Origin: Cellulomonas wangleii
GTDB lineage: Bacteria; Actinomycetota; Actinomycetes; Actinomycetales; Cellulomonadaceae
DNA length: 64,000 bases
Assembly (NCBI RefSeq): GCF_018388445.1
Contig: NZ_CP074405.1
Location: 1,116,001-1,180,000 of the forward strand
Direction: 5' to 3'
Made by a program: the position numbers and the translations under genes
Shown here: positions 54,161 to 63,754 of the stretch, one piece after another
Numbering within the stretch: position 1 is the stretch's first letter
How the letters are laid out: the number at the start of each line of letters is the position of its first letter
Notes under the pieces: generated by a model
Databases searched by the model: none
What the model was told of the DNA's origin: nothing
Seen by the model: the letters and a program-made list of their open reading frames with translations, nothing else

Positions 54161-54823
54161 ATGAGCGACGTCCTGCCGCACTCCGCCGTCACCGCCGCCG
54201 TCGACGCCCGCCACTGGCGCGTCCTGCTCGGCACCCTGCGGGCGGCGTTCCGCACGCCCGACTGGGCCACGGGCGCCGAGCTGGTCGCCCGGGTCGCGCG
54301 GGCCGCCGACGCCGCCGACCACCACCCGGACGTGCTGCTGCGGTACGGCCAGGTCACGGTCACCACCAGCAGCCACGACGTGCACGGCCTCACGCAGCGT
54401 GACGTCGACCTGGCCGCCGCCGTCACCGCCGTCGCGGACGAGCTGGGCCTGCAGGCCGCGGAGCCCGCGGGCGAGATCCTCGAGATCGCGGTCGACGCGC
54501 TCGACATCCCGGCGGTCCGCCCGTTCTGGAAGGCGGTGCTCGCCTACGACGACGTCCCGGGCGACCCGGGCGCGCTCGCCGACCCGGCCGGGACCGGGCC
54601 GGCGGTGTGGTTCCAGCAGATGGACGCGCCGCGCCCGCAGCGCAACCGCCTCCACGTCGACGTGACGGTGCCGCACGACCTGGCCGAGGAGCGGGTCGCG
54701 GCGGCCCTCGCCGCCGGTGGCCGGCTGGTGTCGGACGACGCCGCACCGTCGTTCTGGGTGCTGGCCGACCCGGAGGGCAACGAGGCGTGCGTGTGCACGT
54801 GGCAGGGGCGGTCGACGGCCTGA
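54161..54823 (+). CDS. Pterin-4a-carbinolamine dehydratase fused to a VOC/glyoxalase domain
   Basis: 220 residues. The N-terminal half (about 1-100) is DcoH/PCD-like with the ADHHPDVLLRYGQVTV active-site stretch (paired His, Pro-Asp) and TSSHDVHGLTQRD. The C-terminal half (about 105-220) has the VOC fold pattern LEIAVDALDIPAVRPFWKAV, NRLHVDVTVPHD and FWVLADPEGNEACV. Fusion within one frame with no gap. It may act in tetrahydropterin recycling or on an unknown metabolite. The stop is three bases from that of the convergent DUF2071 gene. Confidence 0.82.
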   Translation: MSDVLPHSAVTAAVDARHWRVLLGTLRAAFRTPDWATGAELVARVARAADAADHHPDVLLRYGQVTVTTSSHDVHGLTQRDVDLAAAVTAVADELGLQAAEPAGEILEIAVDALDIPAVRPFWKAVLAYDDVPGDPGALADPAGTGPAVWFQQMDAPRPQRNRLHVDVTVPHDLAEERVAAALAAGGRLVSDDAAPSFWVLADPEGNEACVCTWQGRSTA

Positions 54824-54826
54824 GCG

Positions 54827-55561
54827 TCAGACGAGCCGTCGTCGCAGGGTGCCGCGCACGTCGAGGGGCTCGGCCGCGTGCAGCAGCGGGGCCCTGCCTG
54901 ACACGTCGACGCCCAGCGGCAGCGTCATGGTGTTCGTCGTGATGTCGCACTCCGCGGGCGCAAGCCGCCACGGCGCGTGCTCCACACCGCCGACCCACAG
55001 CCGGCGCGGCGCGCGGGGCGCCAGGTCGCTGGTGTACATCCGGTAGCGCTCGGTGAGGAAGTGCTCGAGCGTGCCCGGCTCGGACGCCCGCGCCGGACCG
55101 GTGCGTGCGTAGACGGCGCGGAACGCGGCCGCCGGCGCGCGCGGGTCGGTGCGGTCGCTGGCGTACCGGACCGTCCCGGCCGTCTCCTCGAGCCGCATGC
55201 GGGCGCGGTGGTAGGCCAGGCTCATCGTCGCGCGCCCGACCGCGACGCCGGTCGCGCTGGCGGCGTCCAGGCTGAAGAACCACACCCCGGGCTCGCCGCG
55301 GTACGTCACGTAGGTCCGCACGTTGAGCTCGTGGAAGGCCCCGGGGCCGAACCCCAGCGGCGGGGTGAGGCGGGGTCGCACCACCGGCATCGTGAACGGC
55401 ACGACCGCGAGCCAGGCGTCGCCGTCGAACGTGTCGATGTCGAGCAGCGGCGGGACGTGCGGCCGCAGCGTGGCCACGGGCACGGGCCAGTGGCAGAACA
55501 GCAGGCGGGACCAGCGCATCGCGACGGCCCACGGTGCACGGGGGAGCGGGTCGGTCGCCAT
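54827..55561 (-). CDS. DUF2071 family protein (YqjF-like)
   Basis: 244 residues. It has the family pattern: LLFCHWPVPVATLRPHVPPL near the start, DAWLAVVPF, and FHELNVRTYVTYRGEPGVWF in the middle. Function uncharacterised; acetoacetate decarboxylase-like fold is suggested for the family. TACCGT (55573-55568, minus strand) ends six bases before the ATG, a leaderless pattern. Confidence 0.82.
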   Translation of the reverse strand: MATDPLPRAPWAVAMRWSRLLFCHWPVPVATLRPHVPPLLDIDTFDGDAWLAVVPFTMPVVRPRLTPPLGFGPGAFHELNVRTYVTYRGEPGVWFFSLDAASATGVAVGRATMSLAYHRARMRLEETAGTVRYASDRTDPRAPAAAFRAVYARTGPARASEPGTLEHFLTERYRMYTSDLAPRAPRRLWVGGVEHAPWRLAPAECDITTNTMTLPLGVDVSGRAPLLHAAEPLDVRGTLRRRLV

Positions 55562-55610
55562 CCGGGCACGGTAGCCCGGCGGGGCGCCCGTCCGCGCCGC
55601 CCGCGCGGGT

Positions 55611-56768
55611 TCAGACGACCTCGGGACGCTTCTTCCGCGCGAACCGGGCCGGCAGGTCGGGCCCGTCCCACACCTGGATCGACCGCCACACGGACGCGGC
55701 GATCGGCACGGCCAGCACGGCCCCGGTGATGCCGGCCAGCACCGTGCCGGCCGTCAGCGCGAAGAGGATGACCAGCGGGTGGAGCGACAACGAGCGACCC
55801 ATGACGACCGGCTGCAGGAAGTCGCCCTCCAGCTGGTTCACCAGCACGACGATGCCCACGACGATCAGCGCCTGCACCGGTCCGACGGCGACCAGCGCGA
55901 CCAGCGCGGCGAGGATGCCGGCGACCGTCGCGCCCACGAGCGGGATGAACGCGAGCAGGAAGACCAGGACCGACAGCGGGATCACCAGCGGCACGCCCAC
56001 GCCCGCCAGCCCGATGCCGATGCCGACGGCGTCCACCGCGGCGACGATCGCCGTGCCCCGCACGTACCCGCCGAGCGCCTGCACGGTCGCGGCGCCGACC
56101 CGCTGGCCGCGCCGGTACCGCTCGCCGTCGAACGGGCGCAGCAGGAACTCCCAGATCTTCGGCCCGTCCTTGAGGAAGAAGAACAGGACCACGACCATGA
56201 TGAAGAACCCGGCGACGAAGTCGGCGGTCTGCGAGACCCCCGCGATCGCGCCCGACCCGACGGCGTCGGACTGCAGGAGGCCCACGGCCGACTCCCGCAC
56301 CGAGGCGATCTGCTCGTCGGTGATGTCGAACGGCAGGCTCTGCACGTACGCCTGCAGCTCGTCGAACCCGTCGAGGGCCTGGTCGCGCAGGTCCTCCCAC
56401 TGGTTCACGACCGCCCGGACGACGAGCCAGACGATCCCTCCGAGCAGTGCCAGCAGGCCGAGCAGGGCGATCCACGTCGCGAGCAGCGAGGGCACCCCGC
56501 GCCGGCGCAGGGTGCCGACCACCGGCGAGATCGCGGACGCCAGCACGAGCGCGATGAGCACGGGGATGACCACGAGGGTGAGGCGGGTCAGCGCGAACAC
56601 CGCGACCGCGACCACGGCCAGGACGGCCAGGACCTGCACGGCGCGGGTGCCCGCCCGCCCCAGGCCGTCGGCCCACAGCACACCCGCGGTCCGGGTGGGG
56701 GCGGCGGCCGGTCGCGCGAGCGCGTCCTCGACCTGCTGCGGCGGGGGGCGGCGTCCGAACAGACCCAT
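55611..56768 (-). CDS. AI-2E family transporter
   Basis: 385 residues. A Pro/Arg-rich N-terminus, then seven to eight hydrophobic segments. PLVGATVAGILAALVALVAVGP and VLVNQLEGDFLQPVVMG are the conserved C-terminal elements of the AI-2E (UPF0118) family, whose members export autoinducer-2 or act as Na+/H+ antiporters. GGAGGA eight bases upstream of the ATG. The next gene upstream (flavodoxin-like) is 85 bases away on the same strand. Confidence 0.88.
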   Translation of the reverse strand: MGLFGRRPPPQQVEDALARPAAAPTRTAGVLWADGLGRAGTRAVQVLAVLAVVAVAVFALTRLTLVVIPVLIALVLASAISPVVGTLRRRGVPSLLATWIALLGLLALLGGIVWLVVRAVVNQWEDLRDQALDGFDELQAYVQSLPFDITDEQIASVRESAVGLLQSDAVGSGAIAGVSQTADFVAGFFIMVVVLFFFLKDGPKIWEFLLRPFDGERYRRGQRVGAATVQALGGYVRGTAIVAAVDAVGIGIGLAGVGVPLVIPLSVLVFLLAFIPLVGATVAGILAALVALVAVGPVQALIVVGIVVLVNQLEGDFLQPVVMGRSLSLHPLVILFALTAGTVLAGITGAVLAVPIAASVWRSIQVWDGPDLPARFARKKRPEVV

Positions 56769-56853
56769 CGATGTCCTCCAGGTGGCGGCCGGCGACGTCC
56801 GGCGGCACAGACGCTAGGGGGGTCGGCGGCTCACCGCGCGTCGAGGCCGCCCG

Positions 56854-57372
56854 CTACGCCCGCGCGGACACCAGCGACGCACCCCAGCCGAAGGCGCGTC
56901 CGAGCTCCGCCTCCGTCGGCCCGGTGGTGGTCCCGGTGACCTCGAAAGACGCCGGCGGGGCGACGAGCCTCCCGGACAGCGCCTGCAGCCGCTCGGCGAT
57001 CGCGTGCGCGGCCGAGCCGCTGTCCGCGGTGCCCCAGGACGTGTCGAACGCGGCCACCGGGGTACCGGCCACCAGGGCCGGCGCCGAGGTGAGCCAGCGG
57101 TCCAGCCCGGTCAGGCCGGAGACGGTCGGGCCGTGCGTGCGGGCCTGCGTGCGGGAGTCGTTGGTGCTCATGCCGCGCAGGTGCGTCGGCCCTCCGACGG
57201 CCAGCAGCAGCACGTCCGTCGCGCGCCACGGTGCGCGCTCCCCGTCACCCACGACCCGGCCGACCTCGACGACGTCGACCGCCAGGCCGCACGACGCGAT
57301 GCCCGCAGCGACCGCCTCCGCGATCGCCAGGGTGCCGCCGAACATGGACTCGAACACCACCATCGCTGTCAT
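56854..57372 (-). CDS. Flavodoxin-like protein
   Basis: 172 residues. VVFESMFGGTLAIAEAVAAG fits the FMN phosphate loop of flavodoxins (normally S/T-x-T-G-N-T), and LLAVGGPTHLRGMSTNDSR fits the second loop. The degenerate phosphate loop leaves FMN binding uncertain. Two close in-frame ATGs exist (57372 and 57363). Menaquinone-dependent protoporphyrinogen oxidase-like proteins are a possible relative. Confidence 0.75.
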   Translation of the reverse strand: MTAMVVFESMFGGTLAIAEAVAAGIASCGLAVDVVEVGRVVGDGERAPWRATDVLLLAVGGPTHLRGMSTNDSRTQARTHGPTVSGLTGLDRWLTSAPALVAGTPVAAFDTSWGTADSGSAAHAIAERLQALSGRLVAPPASFEVTGTTTGPTEAELGRAFGWGASLVSARA

Positions 57373-57486
57373 GACCCCACGGTCCTCGCCGGACGGGCGC
57401 GGCGCCGCGGCCGTTGGTCCCGCGTCCCTGCGGGTGCGGGGCCCGGGGGCCAGGGGAGTGCTCGGGCCCGTCCGGGCCGGCAGGGG

Positions 57487-58182
57487 TCAGGGGGTGGCGC
57501 CCGCCGGCCCGACGGGTGCGACCACCGCGCTCGCGGCCCCCGCGGCGCCGGCCGTGCCGGCATCCGGGAGGCAGGCGTGCAGGGCGTTGTAGAGCAGCAC
57601 GAACCCCGCGAACGCCCCGCCGGCCACCAGGAAGCGGTTCATCCGCGGCCGGACGTCCCGGCCGAGCACCTGCCGCTGGGCGTGCGGCTCCAGCACGGCG
57701 CCGCGGTGGACGTCCACCACGCCGTCGCCGGCGTCCTGCACGGTGAGCACCACGTCCGGCGCCCGCAGCTCGGCGTGCGCGACCCGGTCGCCCACGGTGA
57801 GCGGGTGGCGGGGCGCGCCCAGGACGTGGAGGACCTCGGCGACGTCCGCCCGGGCGACCTGCAGACGACGGCGTCGGCCGTCCAGCGTGACGGTGACGTC
57901 CTCGCCCGCGCGCAGGGTGGCCGGGTCGAGCCGTTCGGGCAGGTCGACGGGGTAGGAGAGCGTCACCGTCCGGCGGCGGTAGCCGTAGGTGTAGGCCAGG
58001 CGGTGGTCGGCGTCGTCGCCGTCGCGCAGGTGCCACTCCTCCCACAGGGAGAAGCGCCCGGTCGCGGCGTCGCGGGCCCGGTAGCAGACGAAGCCGCGGG
58101 CGGTGGCCTGCCACCCGGTCCGTCGCCCGAGCGTGCGGCCCAGGCGGACGCGGGTGCGGGGGACGGGCTGGTGGACGAGCAC
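57487..58182 (-). CDS. Unknown protein with a C-terminal membrane helix
   Basis: About 231 residues. The N-terminal three quarters are beta-rich (GFVCYRARDAATGRFSLWEE, DVTVTLDGRRRRLQVARADV); one membrane helix at about residues 185-205 (RFLVAGGAFAGFVLLY) and an Ala/Gly/Pro tail follow. It may be related to DUF4178-type proteins, which I could not confirm. Two GTG starts are possible (58188 and 58182); TACCGT (58196-58191, minus strand) ends eight bases before the second. Confidence 0.65.
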   Translation of the reverse strand: MLVHQPVPRTRVRLGRTLGRRTGWQATARGFVCYRARDAATGRFSLWEEWHLRDGDDADHRLAYTYGYRRRTVTLSYPVDLPERLDPATLRAGEDVTVTLDGRRRRLQVARADVAEVLHVLGAPRHPLTVGDRVAHAELRAPDVVLTVQDAGDGVVDVHRGAVLEPHAQRQVLGRDVRPRMNRFLVAGGAFAGFVLLYNALHACLPDAGTAGAAGAASAVVAPVGPAGATP

Positions 58183-58296
58183 GGCCACCGACGGTAGCCA
58201 CCGGCCCGTGCCCCGGCCTGCGTGGTCACCCCATCGTGCGGGCGCGTCCCCCGTCCGGTCGCAGGCGCAGGGAGCGGCGTGCGCCCCCGGACGCGC

Positions 58297-58333
58297 GAGA
58301 GCCCCACGGCCGGGGAACGGCGGTGGGGCTCTC
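58297..58333 (-). terminator. tRNA-Arg terminator hairpin
   Basis: Perfect 11-bp arms GAGAGCCCCAC (58297-58307) and GTGGGGCTCTC (58323-58333), 15-base loop, three bases beyond the encoded CCA of the tRNA on the minus strand. Confidence 0.85.
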
Positions 58334-58336
58334 GTG

Positions 58337-58412
58337 TGGTGCGCCCGAAAGGATTCGAACCTTCGACCTTCTGCTCCGGAGGCAGACGCTCTATCCGCTG
58401 AGCTACGGGCGC
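58337..58412 (-). tRNA. tRNA-Arg (anticodon CCG)
   Basis: 76 bases on the minus strand. Acceptor arms GCGCCCG and CGGGCGC pair fully, the discriminator is A and CCA is encoded. The anticodon loop CTCCGGA between TCTGC and GCAGA gives CCG, reading CGG arginine codons, which are frequent in this genome. T-arm GGTTCGAATCC is standard. A terminator hairpin follows directly. Confidence 0.96.
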
Positions 58413-58510
58413 GCGGCGATGCCCGAGACTACCAGCACCCGCGGGGGCGTGAGGTCACGCGCTCGCGGACGCGGCAACCCCCGCGCGGCGCGCCTCGGTG
58501 CCGCGGCCGG

Positions 58511-59164
58511 TCAGCCGTCCTCGAGCAGGCCGGACAGGTAGCCGCTGGTCTCGGCGGCCGCGCGCTCCGGATCGCCGGCCACGATCGCCTCGATCAGCGA
58601 GTCGTGCGCGTCCGCGGCGTGCACGTCGGTGACGAAGTTGAAGCGGATGTTGTCGCCGATGGCCTCGATGAGGTTGTCGTACAGCGAGCGCAGCACGGGG
58701 TTGCCCGCCGTCCGCACGATCGCGCGGTGCAGCGCGAGGTCGGAGGCGACCATCTCGTCGAGGTCCCCGCCCTCGTAGGCCGCGGCGCGGGCGTCGCGCT
58801 TGGCGAGCAGGTCGGACGCGTCGTCCGCGGTGCGGCGGCGCGCGGCCAGCCGCGCGGCCTCCATCTCCAGGGCCCGCCGCACGGACACGACGTCGCGCTG
58901 CCGGGCGTCGGCGATCTGCCGGCCCATGGTCACGGCGAACTCGGAGGACGACAGCACGTACGTGCCCGACCCCTGGCGTCGCTCGAGGAGCCCGGCGTGC
59001 ACGAGTGACTGCACGGCCTCGCGCACGGTGTTGCGCCCGACGCCGAGCAGCTCGACCAGCGAGGGCTCGGGCGGGATGCGCGTCCCCACGGGCCACTCGC
59101 CCGAGCCGATGCGTGACCGCAGCGCCTCCACGGCGGTGTCGATCAGTCCGGTGCGTCGCGCCAT
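58511..59164 (-). CDS. FadR-subfamily GntR transcriptional regulator
   Basis: 217 residues. The winged helix (about 1-75) has IPPEPSLVELLGVGRNTVREAVQSL, typical GntR. The FCD effector domain (about 85-215) has DLALHRAIV and later His residues that usually bind a metal and a small carboxylate. Regulates an unknown target, perhaps itself or the divergent ABC exporter: the 360-base gap contains a small palindrome on the regulator side. Confidence 0.9.
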   Translation of the reverse strand: MARRTGLIDTAVEALRSRIGSGEWPVGTRIPPEPSLVELLGVGRNTVREAVQSLVHAGLLERRQGSGTYVLSSSEFAVTMGRQIADARQRDVVSVRRALEMEAARLAARRRTADDASDLLAKRDARAAAYEGGDLDEMVASDLALHRAIVRTAGNPVLRSLYDNLIEAIGDNIRFNFVTDVHAADAHDSLIEAIVAGDPERAAAETSGYLSGLLEDG

Positions 59165-59524
59165 GGGCGGTGGTCTCCTCGTCGTCGGCGTCGGGGCGTG
59201 CGCCGCCCGCTTCGCGGCCCCGGCGCCCTGCCCGAGTCAACACGTCCGACGACCGGACGACCAGCCCTGGCGCTCTGCGCGCGCCGTGCGTCGCCGCGCC
59301 GTGACCGACTGTGCCGGTGCGGACGAGGCGTCGACAGGACGACCTCTCACCACCGGGACGGTCGTCGGGGGAGATCCGCGACACGTCACGGCGGCCGGAG
59401 CCGGGCCGTCGGCGGCGGCGGAAGGTCCCTTGCGGGGCGGGGGCCGGCCCGCCACTGTGTTCCCCGACGCGCAGGGTGGGCGGATCCGCAGGGGGCTCCG
59501 ACGTCCTGCGGGATAGGACCCGTG
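59165..59524. other. 360-base divergent gap between the FadR-type regulator and the ABC exporter
   Basis: No credible gene. On the regulator side GTCCG/CGGAC (59244-59258) forms a small palindrome within the direct repeat GACGACC-GGACGACC, and a minus-strand TTGACT lies just beyond, at 59240-59235. On the exporter side GATAGG occurs at 59512-59517 just before the first GTG. The rest is unremarkable GC-rich sequence. Confidence 0.5.
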
Positions 59525-60493
59525 GTGTCGCCGCCAGCTGCTGTTCCTGTGCCAAGAAACGAATCGACAGGCAGTCCGGCCATCGAGGCGGAAGGTCTTC
59601 GGAAGTCGTTCGGACGAACTCACGCGCTCGACGGTTTTGACCTCCGGGTCGCCGAGGGAGAGGTCCACGGATTTCTCGGCCCCAACGGTGCCGGGAAGTC
59701 CACGACGATCCGCGCGCTGCTCGGGCAGCTGCGTCTGGACGGGGGCCGGGCGAGGATCTTCGGCCGCGACTGCTGGTCCGACGCCGTCGAGGTGCACCGC
59801 CGGCTGGCCTACGTCCCCGGCGACGTCGCGCTGTGGAACGGGCTGTCGGGCGGCGAGTGCATCGACATCCTCGTGCGCCTCCAGGGCGGTGGCAGCGCCC
59901 GCAGGCGTCGCGAGCTGGTCGAGAGGTTCGACCTCGACCCGACGAAGCGCACCCGCACGTACTCCAAGGGCAACCGGCAGAAGGTGGCGCTCGTCGCCGC
60001 GCTCTCGAAGGAGGCCGACCTCCTCCTGCTCGACGAGCCCACCTCCGGTCTCGACCCGCTGATGGAGGAGGTCTTCCAGTCCTGCGTGCAGGAGGTGAAG
60101 GCGGAGGGTCGCACCGTCCTGCTCTCGAGCCACATCCTGAGCGAGGTCGAGGCGCTCTGCGACCGCGTGACGATCATCCGGGCGGGACGTGCGGTGACCA
60201 GCGGCACTCTCGACAGCCTGCGAGGCAGCACCCGCACGACCGTGCTCGCCCTCACCGCCCGGCCGCTCGGGCCCCTCGACGCGGTGCCCTCCGTGACGGA
60301 CCTGCACGCCGAGCAGCACGCCGACGGCGTCCGGACGAGGCTGCGGGTCGGTCCGGAGGACCTGCCTGCCGCCATGGAGGTCGTCATGGCGGCAGGGCTC
60401 CTGCGCATCACGGTGGAGCCACCCAACCTCAACGAGCTGTTCCTCACGGCCTACCACTCCGCGGGTGCCGGGACAGCGGGGCTCCACGCATGA
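59525..60493 (+). CDS. ABC exporter ATP-binding protein
   Basis: 322 residues if GTG 59525 is used; GTG 59522 and 59549 are alternatives. Walker A GPNGAGKST, an atypical signature YSKGNRQKVAL and Walker B LLLLDEPTSGLDP. C-terminal residues after about 230 form an accessory domain. Codons in the first 60 residues include AGA, ACA, AGT, GAA and TTT, rare elsewhere here, suggesting foreign origin. It pairs with the permease that follows (ATGA overlap), a DrrA-like drug or polyketide exporter arrangement. Confidence 0.85.
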   Translation: MSPPAAVPVPRNESTGSPAIEAEGLRKSFGRTHALDGFDLRVAEGEVHGFLGPNGAGKSTTIRALLGQLRLDGGRARIFGRDCWSDAVEVHRRLAYVPGDVALWNGLSGGECIDILVRLQGGGSARRRRELVERFDLDPTKRTRTYSKGNRQKVALVAALSKEADLLLLDEPTSGLDPLMEEVFQSCVQEVKAEGRTVLLSSHILSEVEALCDRVTIIRAGRAVTSGTLDSLRGSTRTTVLALTARPLGPLDAVPSVTDLHAEQHADGVRTRLRVGPEDLPAAMEVVMAAGLLRITVEPPNLNELFLTAYHSAGAGTAGLHA

Positions 60494-62010
60494 CCGGTGT
60501 CGTGGGCTGCCTGCGGCTGCTCCTGCGCACGACGTGGGTGAGCGTGCTCGGCTGGCCCGTGGTGATGACGGTGCTGCTGTGGTCGGCCGCCGCGTCGATC
60601 CTCGACCTCTACCCGGACGCGGCTCACCGCGAGCTCTACGCCCAGGCGGTGACCGGCTCGGTCGCCACCAGCGTGTTCCAGGGGCGCGGCTACGACCTGA
60701 CGACGGTCGGGGGGATCCTCGCCCAGGAGATGGGCATCATCACCCTGACGCTGTTCCCGCTGGTCGGCGCGCACATCGCCGTGCACCTCACCCGCTCGCT
60801 CGAGGACCGCGGCCACCTCGACATCGTCCTCGCCGGTCCCGTCGGCCGCTTCGCCCCCGTCGTGGCCGGGATGCTCGCCTCGACCGCGAGCGCCGTCCTC
60901 GTCGGCGTCCTCGGGTACCTCACCCTGCTCGGGGCCGACTACCCCGGAGCAGGGTCCGCGCGGTACGCGGCGGCACTCACCCTGCTCATGGTGTGGGCGT
61001 CGTCGCTCGGGCTGCTCGCCGGTCAGCTCGCGCGCACGTCACGCGACGCGCACCAGCTCGCGTTCGGCATCTGCTACCTGGTGCGCGGCTTCGTCGACGT
61101 CGAGCGGCTCGACGCGACGTGGTCCACCCCGATGTCCTGGCTGGCGGAGGTGCGGCCGTTCGCCTCCTCCCCGCCCGTGTGGCCCGCCGTCGCGTTCGCC
61201 GTCGTCGCTGTCGTGCTGTCCGCTGCCGCGTTGTGGGTCACGGCGCACCGTGACCTCGGCGGCGGCGTGATGCAGCCCCGGCCGGGGCGGGCGGAGGCCT
61301 CGCCGGCGCTCCGCGGACCGACCGCCCTCGTCGCGCGGCTGACCCGCGCACCGTCGCTCGCGCTCCTCGTCGGTGGTGGCGTGGTCGCGTTCGTCTTCGG
61401 CTTGTTCGCCCGGGACATGGCCAGCGAGGGACTCGAGGCTCGCCTCGTCCTCCTCGTCCAGGTCAACGCGCTCCTCGCGGCCGCCGTGGCCGTCCGGTGC
61501 GCGCTCGTGACCGCGCAGGAGGAGCGGGCCGGTCGCACGGGGCGCGTCCTCGCCGCGCCGCTGAGCCGCGAGCGCTGGCTGGGGTCGGCGGGCCTGGTCG
61601 CCGCGGGGTGGTCGCTGCTGATGCTGGCGTGGGCAGGACTGCTCAGCGGGCTGGGGCTCGCGATCGCTCTCGAGGACGACGCGAGGGTGGCCGACGGTCT
61701 TCGTGACGCGATGTCGTTCGCGGCGCCCGTGCTGCTCGTGGGGGCCCTGACGGTCCTCCTCGGGGCGATCAGCCCGAGGCTCGCTCCGCTCGGGTGGGTC
61801 GTCGTGGTCTGGGCCGCGGTCGTCGCGCTCCGCGCGGACCTGCTCCGGCTGAGCGACACCGCGCGCCACCTCTCGCCACTGGAGTGGATGGGCAAGGTGC
61901 CGCTCGAGACCTGGGACCGCGGCGCTGCGGCGGGTATGGCGGCCGTCGCCGTCGCCCTGTTCGCCGTGGCGCTCGTCCTGCTGCGCCGGCGTGACCTCGT
62001 CGCCGGCTGA
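60490..62010 (+). CDS. ABC-2 type exporter permease (polyketide-exporter-like)
   Basis: 506 residues with about 12 hydrophobic segments in two similar halves (about 1-250 and 275-506). [20 protein letters not shown] in the first half and [20 protein letters not shown] in the second show the same internal pattern, i.e. a duplicated six-helix unit, as in COG3559-type polyketide antibiotic exporters. Substrate unknown. It ends 61 bases before argS. Confidence 0.82.
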   Translation: MTGVVGCLRLLLRTTWVSVLGWPVVMTVLLWSAAASILDLYPDAAHRELYAQAVTGSVATSVFQGRGYDLTTVGGILAQEMGIITLTLFPLVGAHIAVHLTRSLEDRGHLDIVLAGPVGRFAPVVAGMLASTASAVLVGVLGYLTLLGADYPGAGSARYAAALTLLMVWASSLGLLAGQLARTSRDAHQLAFGICYLVRGFVDVERLDATWSTPMSWLAEVRPFASSPPVWPAVAFAVVAVVLSAAALWVTAHRDLGGGVMQPRPGRAEASPALRGPTALVARLTRAPSLALLVGGGVVAFVFGLFARDMASEGLEARLVLLVQVNALLAAAVAVRCALVTAQEERAGRTGRVLAAPLSRERWLGSAGLVAAGWSLLMLAWAGLLSGLGLAIALEDDARVADGLRDAMSFAAPVLLVGALTVLLGAISPRLAPLGWVVVVWAAVVALRADLLRLSDTARHLSPLEWMGKVPLETWDRGAAAGMAAVAVALFAVALVLLRRRDLVAG

Positions 62011-62071
62011 GTCGGCCCCGCCGCCGACGGGCGCGCACGGAGGTGGGCGGCCCGTCCCCTACCCTGGAACC

Positions 62072-63754
62072 GTGACTCCCGACCAGCTCGCCGACGCACT
62101 GCGCGGCGCTCTCGTGCACGCCGTCGACGACGGCACGTTCACCCTCGACCCGGCCGCGATCCCGGCTCGCGTGCACATCGAGCGACCCCGCCAGCGCGAG
62201 CACGGCGACTGGTCGACGAACGTCGCGCTGCAGCTGGCGAAGAAGGCGGGCGTCAACCCCCGCGCGTTCGCCGAGGAGCTCGCGCGGCGCCTCGCCGACG
62301 TGCCGGGCATCGCGGCGGTGGAGATCGCCGGCCCCGGGTTCCTCAACATCCGGCTCGACGCCGCGGCCGCCGGCGAGCTCGCGCGCGGCATCGTCGAGCA
62401 GGGTGCCGACTACGGGACCAACGAGACGTTCGCAGGCCTCAAGGTCAACCTCGAGTTCGTCTCGGCCAACCCCACGGGTCCGCTGCACATCGGCGGCGTG
62501 CGCTGGGCGGCGGTCGGCGACGCGCTCGCCCGCGTGCTGACCGCGTCCGGCGCCGACGTCACGCGCGAGTACTACTTCAACGACCACGGCGCGCAGATCG
62601 ACCGCTTCGCGCGGTCCCTCCTGGCCCGCGCCCGCGGCGAGGAGGCCCCCGAGGACGGCTACGGCGGCCAGTACATCGCCGAGATCGCGGACCAGGTGAT
62701 CGCCGACGCGCTCGCGGCCGGTGAGCCGGACCCGCGCACGCTCCCGGACGACGAGGCGCGCGAGGCGTTCCGCGCGCGCGGCGTCGAGCTGATGTTCGGG
62801 GAGATCAAGCAGTCCCTGCACGACTTCGGCGTCGACTTCGACGTGTACTTCCACGAGGACTCGCTGCACGAGTCCGGTGCCGTGGACCGCGCGGTCGAGC
62901 GTCTGCGGGCGGGCGGCCACATGTTCGAGAAGGACGGCGCGCTGTGGCTGCGCACCACGGACCTCGGCGACGACAAGGACCGCGTCGTCATCAAGTCCGA
63001 CGGCGAGGCCGCCTACATCGCCGGTGACATCGCCTACTACCTCGACAAGCGTGAGCGGGGCTTCGACCGCGTCGTCATCATGCTGGGCTCGGACCACCAC
63101 GGGTACGTGGGTCGCATGATGGCCGTGTGCGCGGCGTTCGGTGACACCCCGCACGTGAACCTCGAGATCCTCATCGGCCAGCTCGTGAACCTCGTCAAGG
63201 ACGGGGAGCCGGTGCGGATGTCGAAGCGCGCGGGCACGATCATCACGATCGACGACCTCGTCGAGGCCGTCGGGGTGGACGCCGCGCGCTACGCGCTGTC
63301 GCGCTCGTCGTCGGACCAGCAGATCGACCTCGACCTCGACCTGCTCGCCAAGGCCACCAACGAGAACCCCGTCTACTACGTGCAGTACGCGCACGCGCGC
63401 ACCGCCGCGGTGGCCCGCAACGCCGCCGAGGCGGGGGTGCGCCGCGAGGACGGGTTCGACGGCTCGCTGCTCGACCACGAGTCGGAGGCCAAGCTCCTGG
63501 GTCTGCTGGCCGACTTCCCGCGGATCGTGGCCCAGGCCGCGGACCTGCGCGAGCCGCACCGCGTCGCGCGGTACGCCGAGGACGTCGCCGGGGCGTACCA
63601 CAAGTGGTACGACCAGAAGCGCCGCGTCGTGCCGTGGGGCGACGAGGAGGTCACCGACGCGCACCGCACGCGCCTGTGGCTCAACGACGCGACCCGCCAG
63701 GTGCTCGCCAACGCCCTCGGCCTGCTCGGGGTGGGCGCGCCGGAGCGGATGTGA
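62072..63754 (+). CDS. argS: Arginyl-tRNA synthetase
   Basis: 560 residues from GTG at 62072. N-terminal additional domain (about 1-90), HIGH-like motif [10 protein letters not shown] (about residue 135), KMSKS-like VRMSKRAGT (about 382), and a C-terminal helical anticodon-binding domain. Charges tRNA-Arg, one of which is encoded 3.7 kb away. TACCCT (62060-62065) ends six bases before the GTG. Overlaps lysA by four bases. Confidence 0.95.
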   Translation: MTPDQLADALRGALVHAVDDGTFTLDPAAIPARVHIERPRQREHGDWSTNVALQLAKKAGVNPRAFAEELARRLADVPGIAAVEIAGPGFLNIRLDAAAAGELARGIVEQGADYGTNETFAGLKVNLEFVSANPTGPLHIGGVRWAAVGDALARVLTASGADVTREYYFNDHGAQIDRFARSLLARARGEEAPEDGYGGQYIAEIADQVIADALAAGEPDPRTLPDDEAREAFRARGVELMFGEIKQSLHDFGVDFDVYFHEDSLHESGAVDRAVERLRAGGHMFEKDGALWLRTTDLGDDKDRVVIKSDGEAAYIAGDIAYYLDKRERGFDRVVIMLGSDHHGYVGRMMAVCAAFGDTPHVNLEILIGQLVNLVKDGEPVRMSKRAGTIITIDDLVEAVGVDAARYALSRSSSDQQIDLDLDLLAKATNENPVYYVQYAHARTAAVARNAAEAGVRREDGFDGSLLDHESEAKLLGLLADFPRIVAQAADLREPHRVARYAEDVAGAYHKWYDQKRRVVPWGDEEVTDAHRTRLWLNDATRQVLANALGLLGVGAPERM

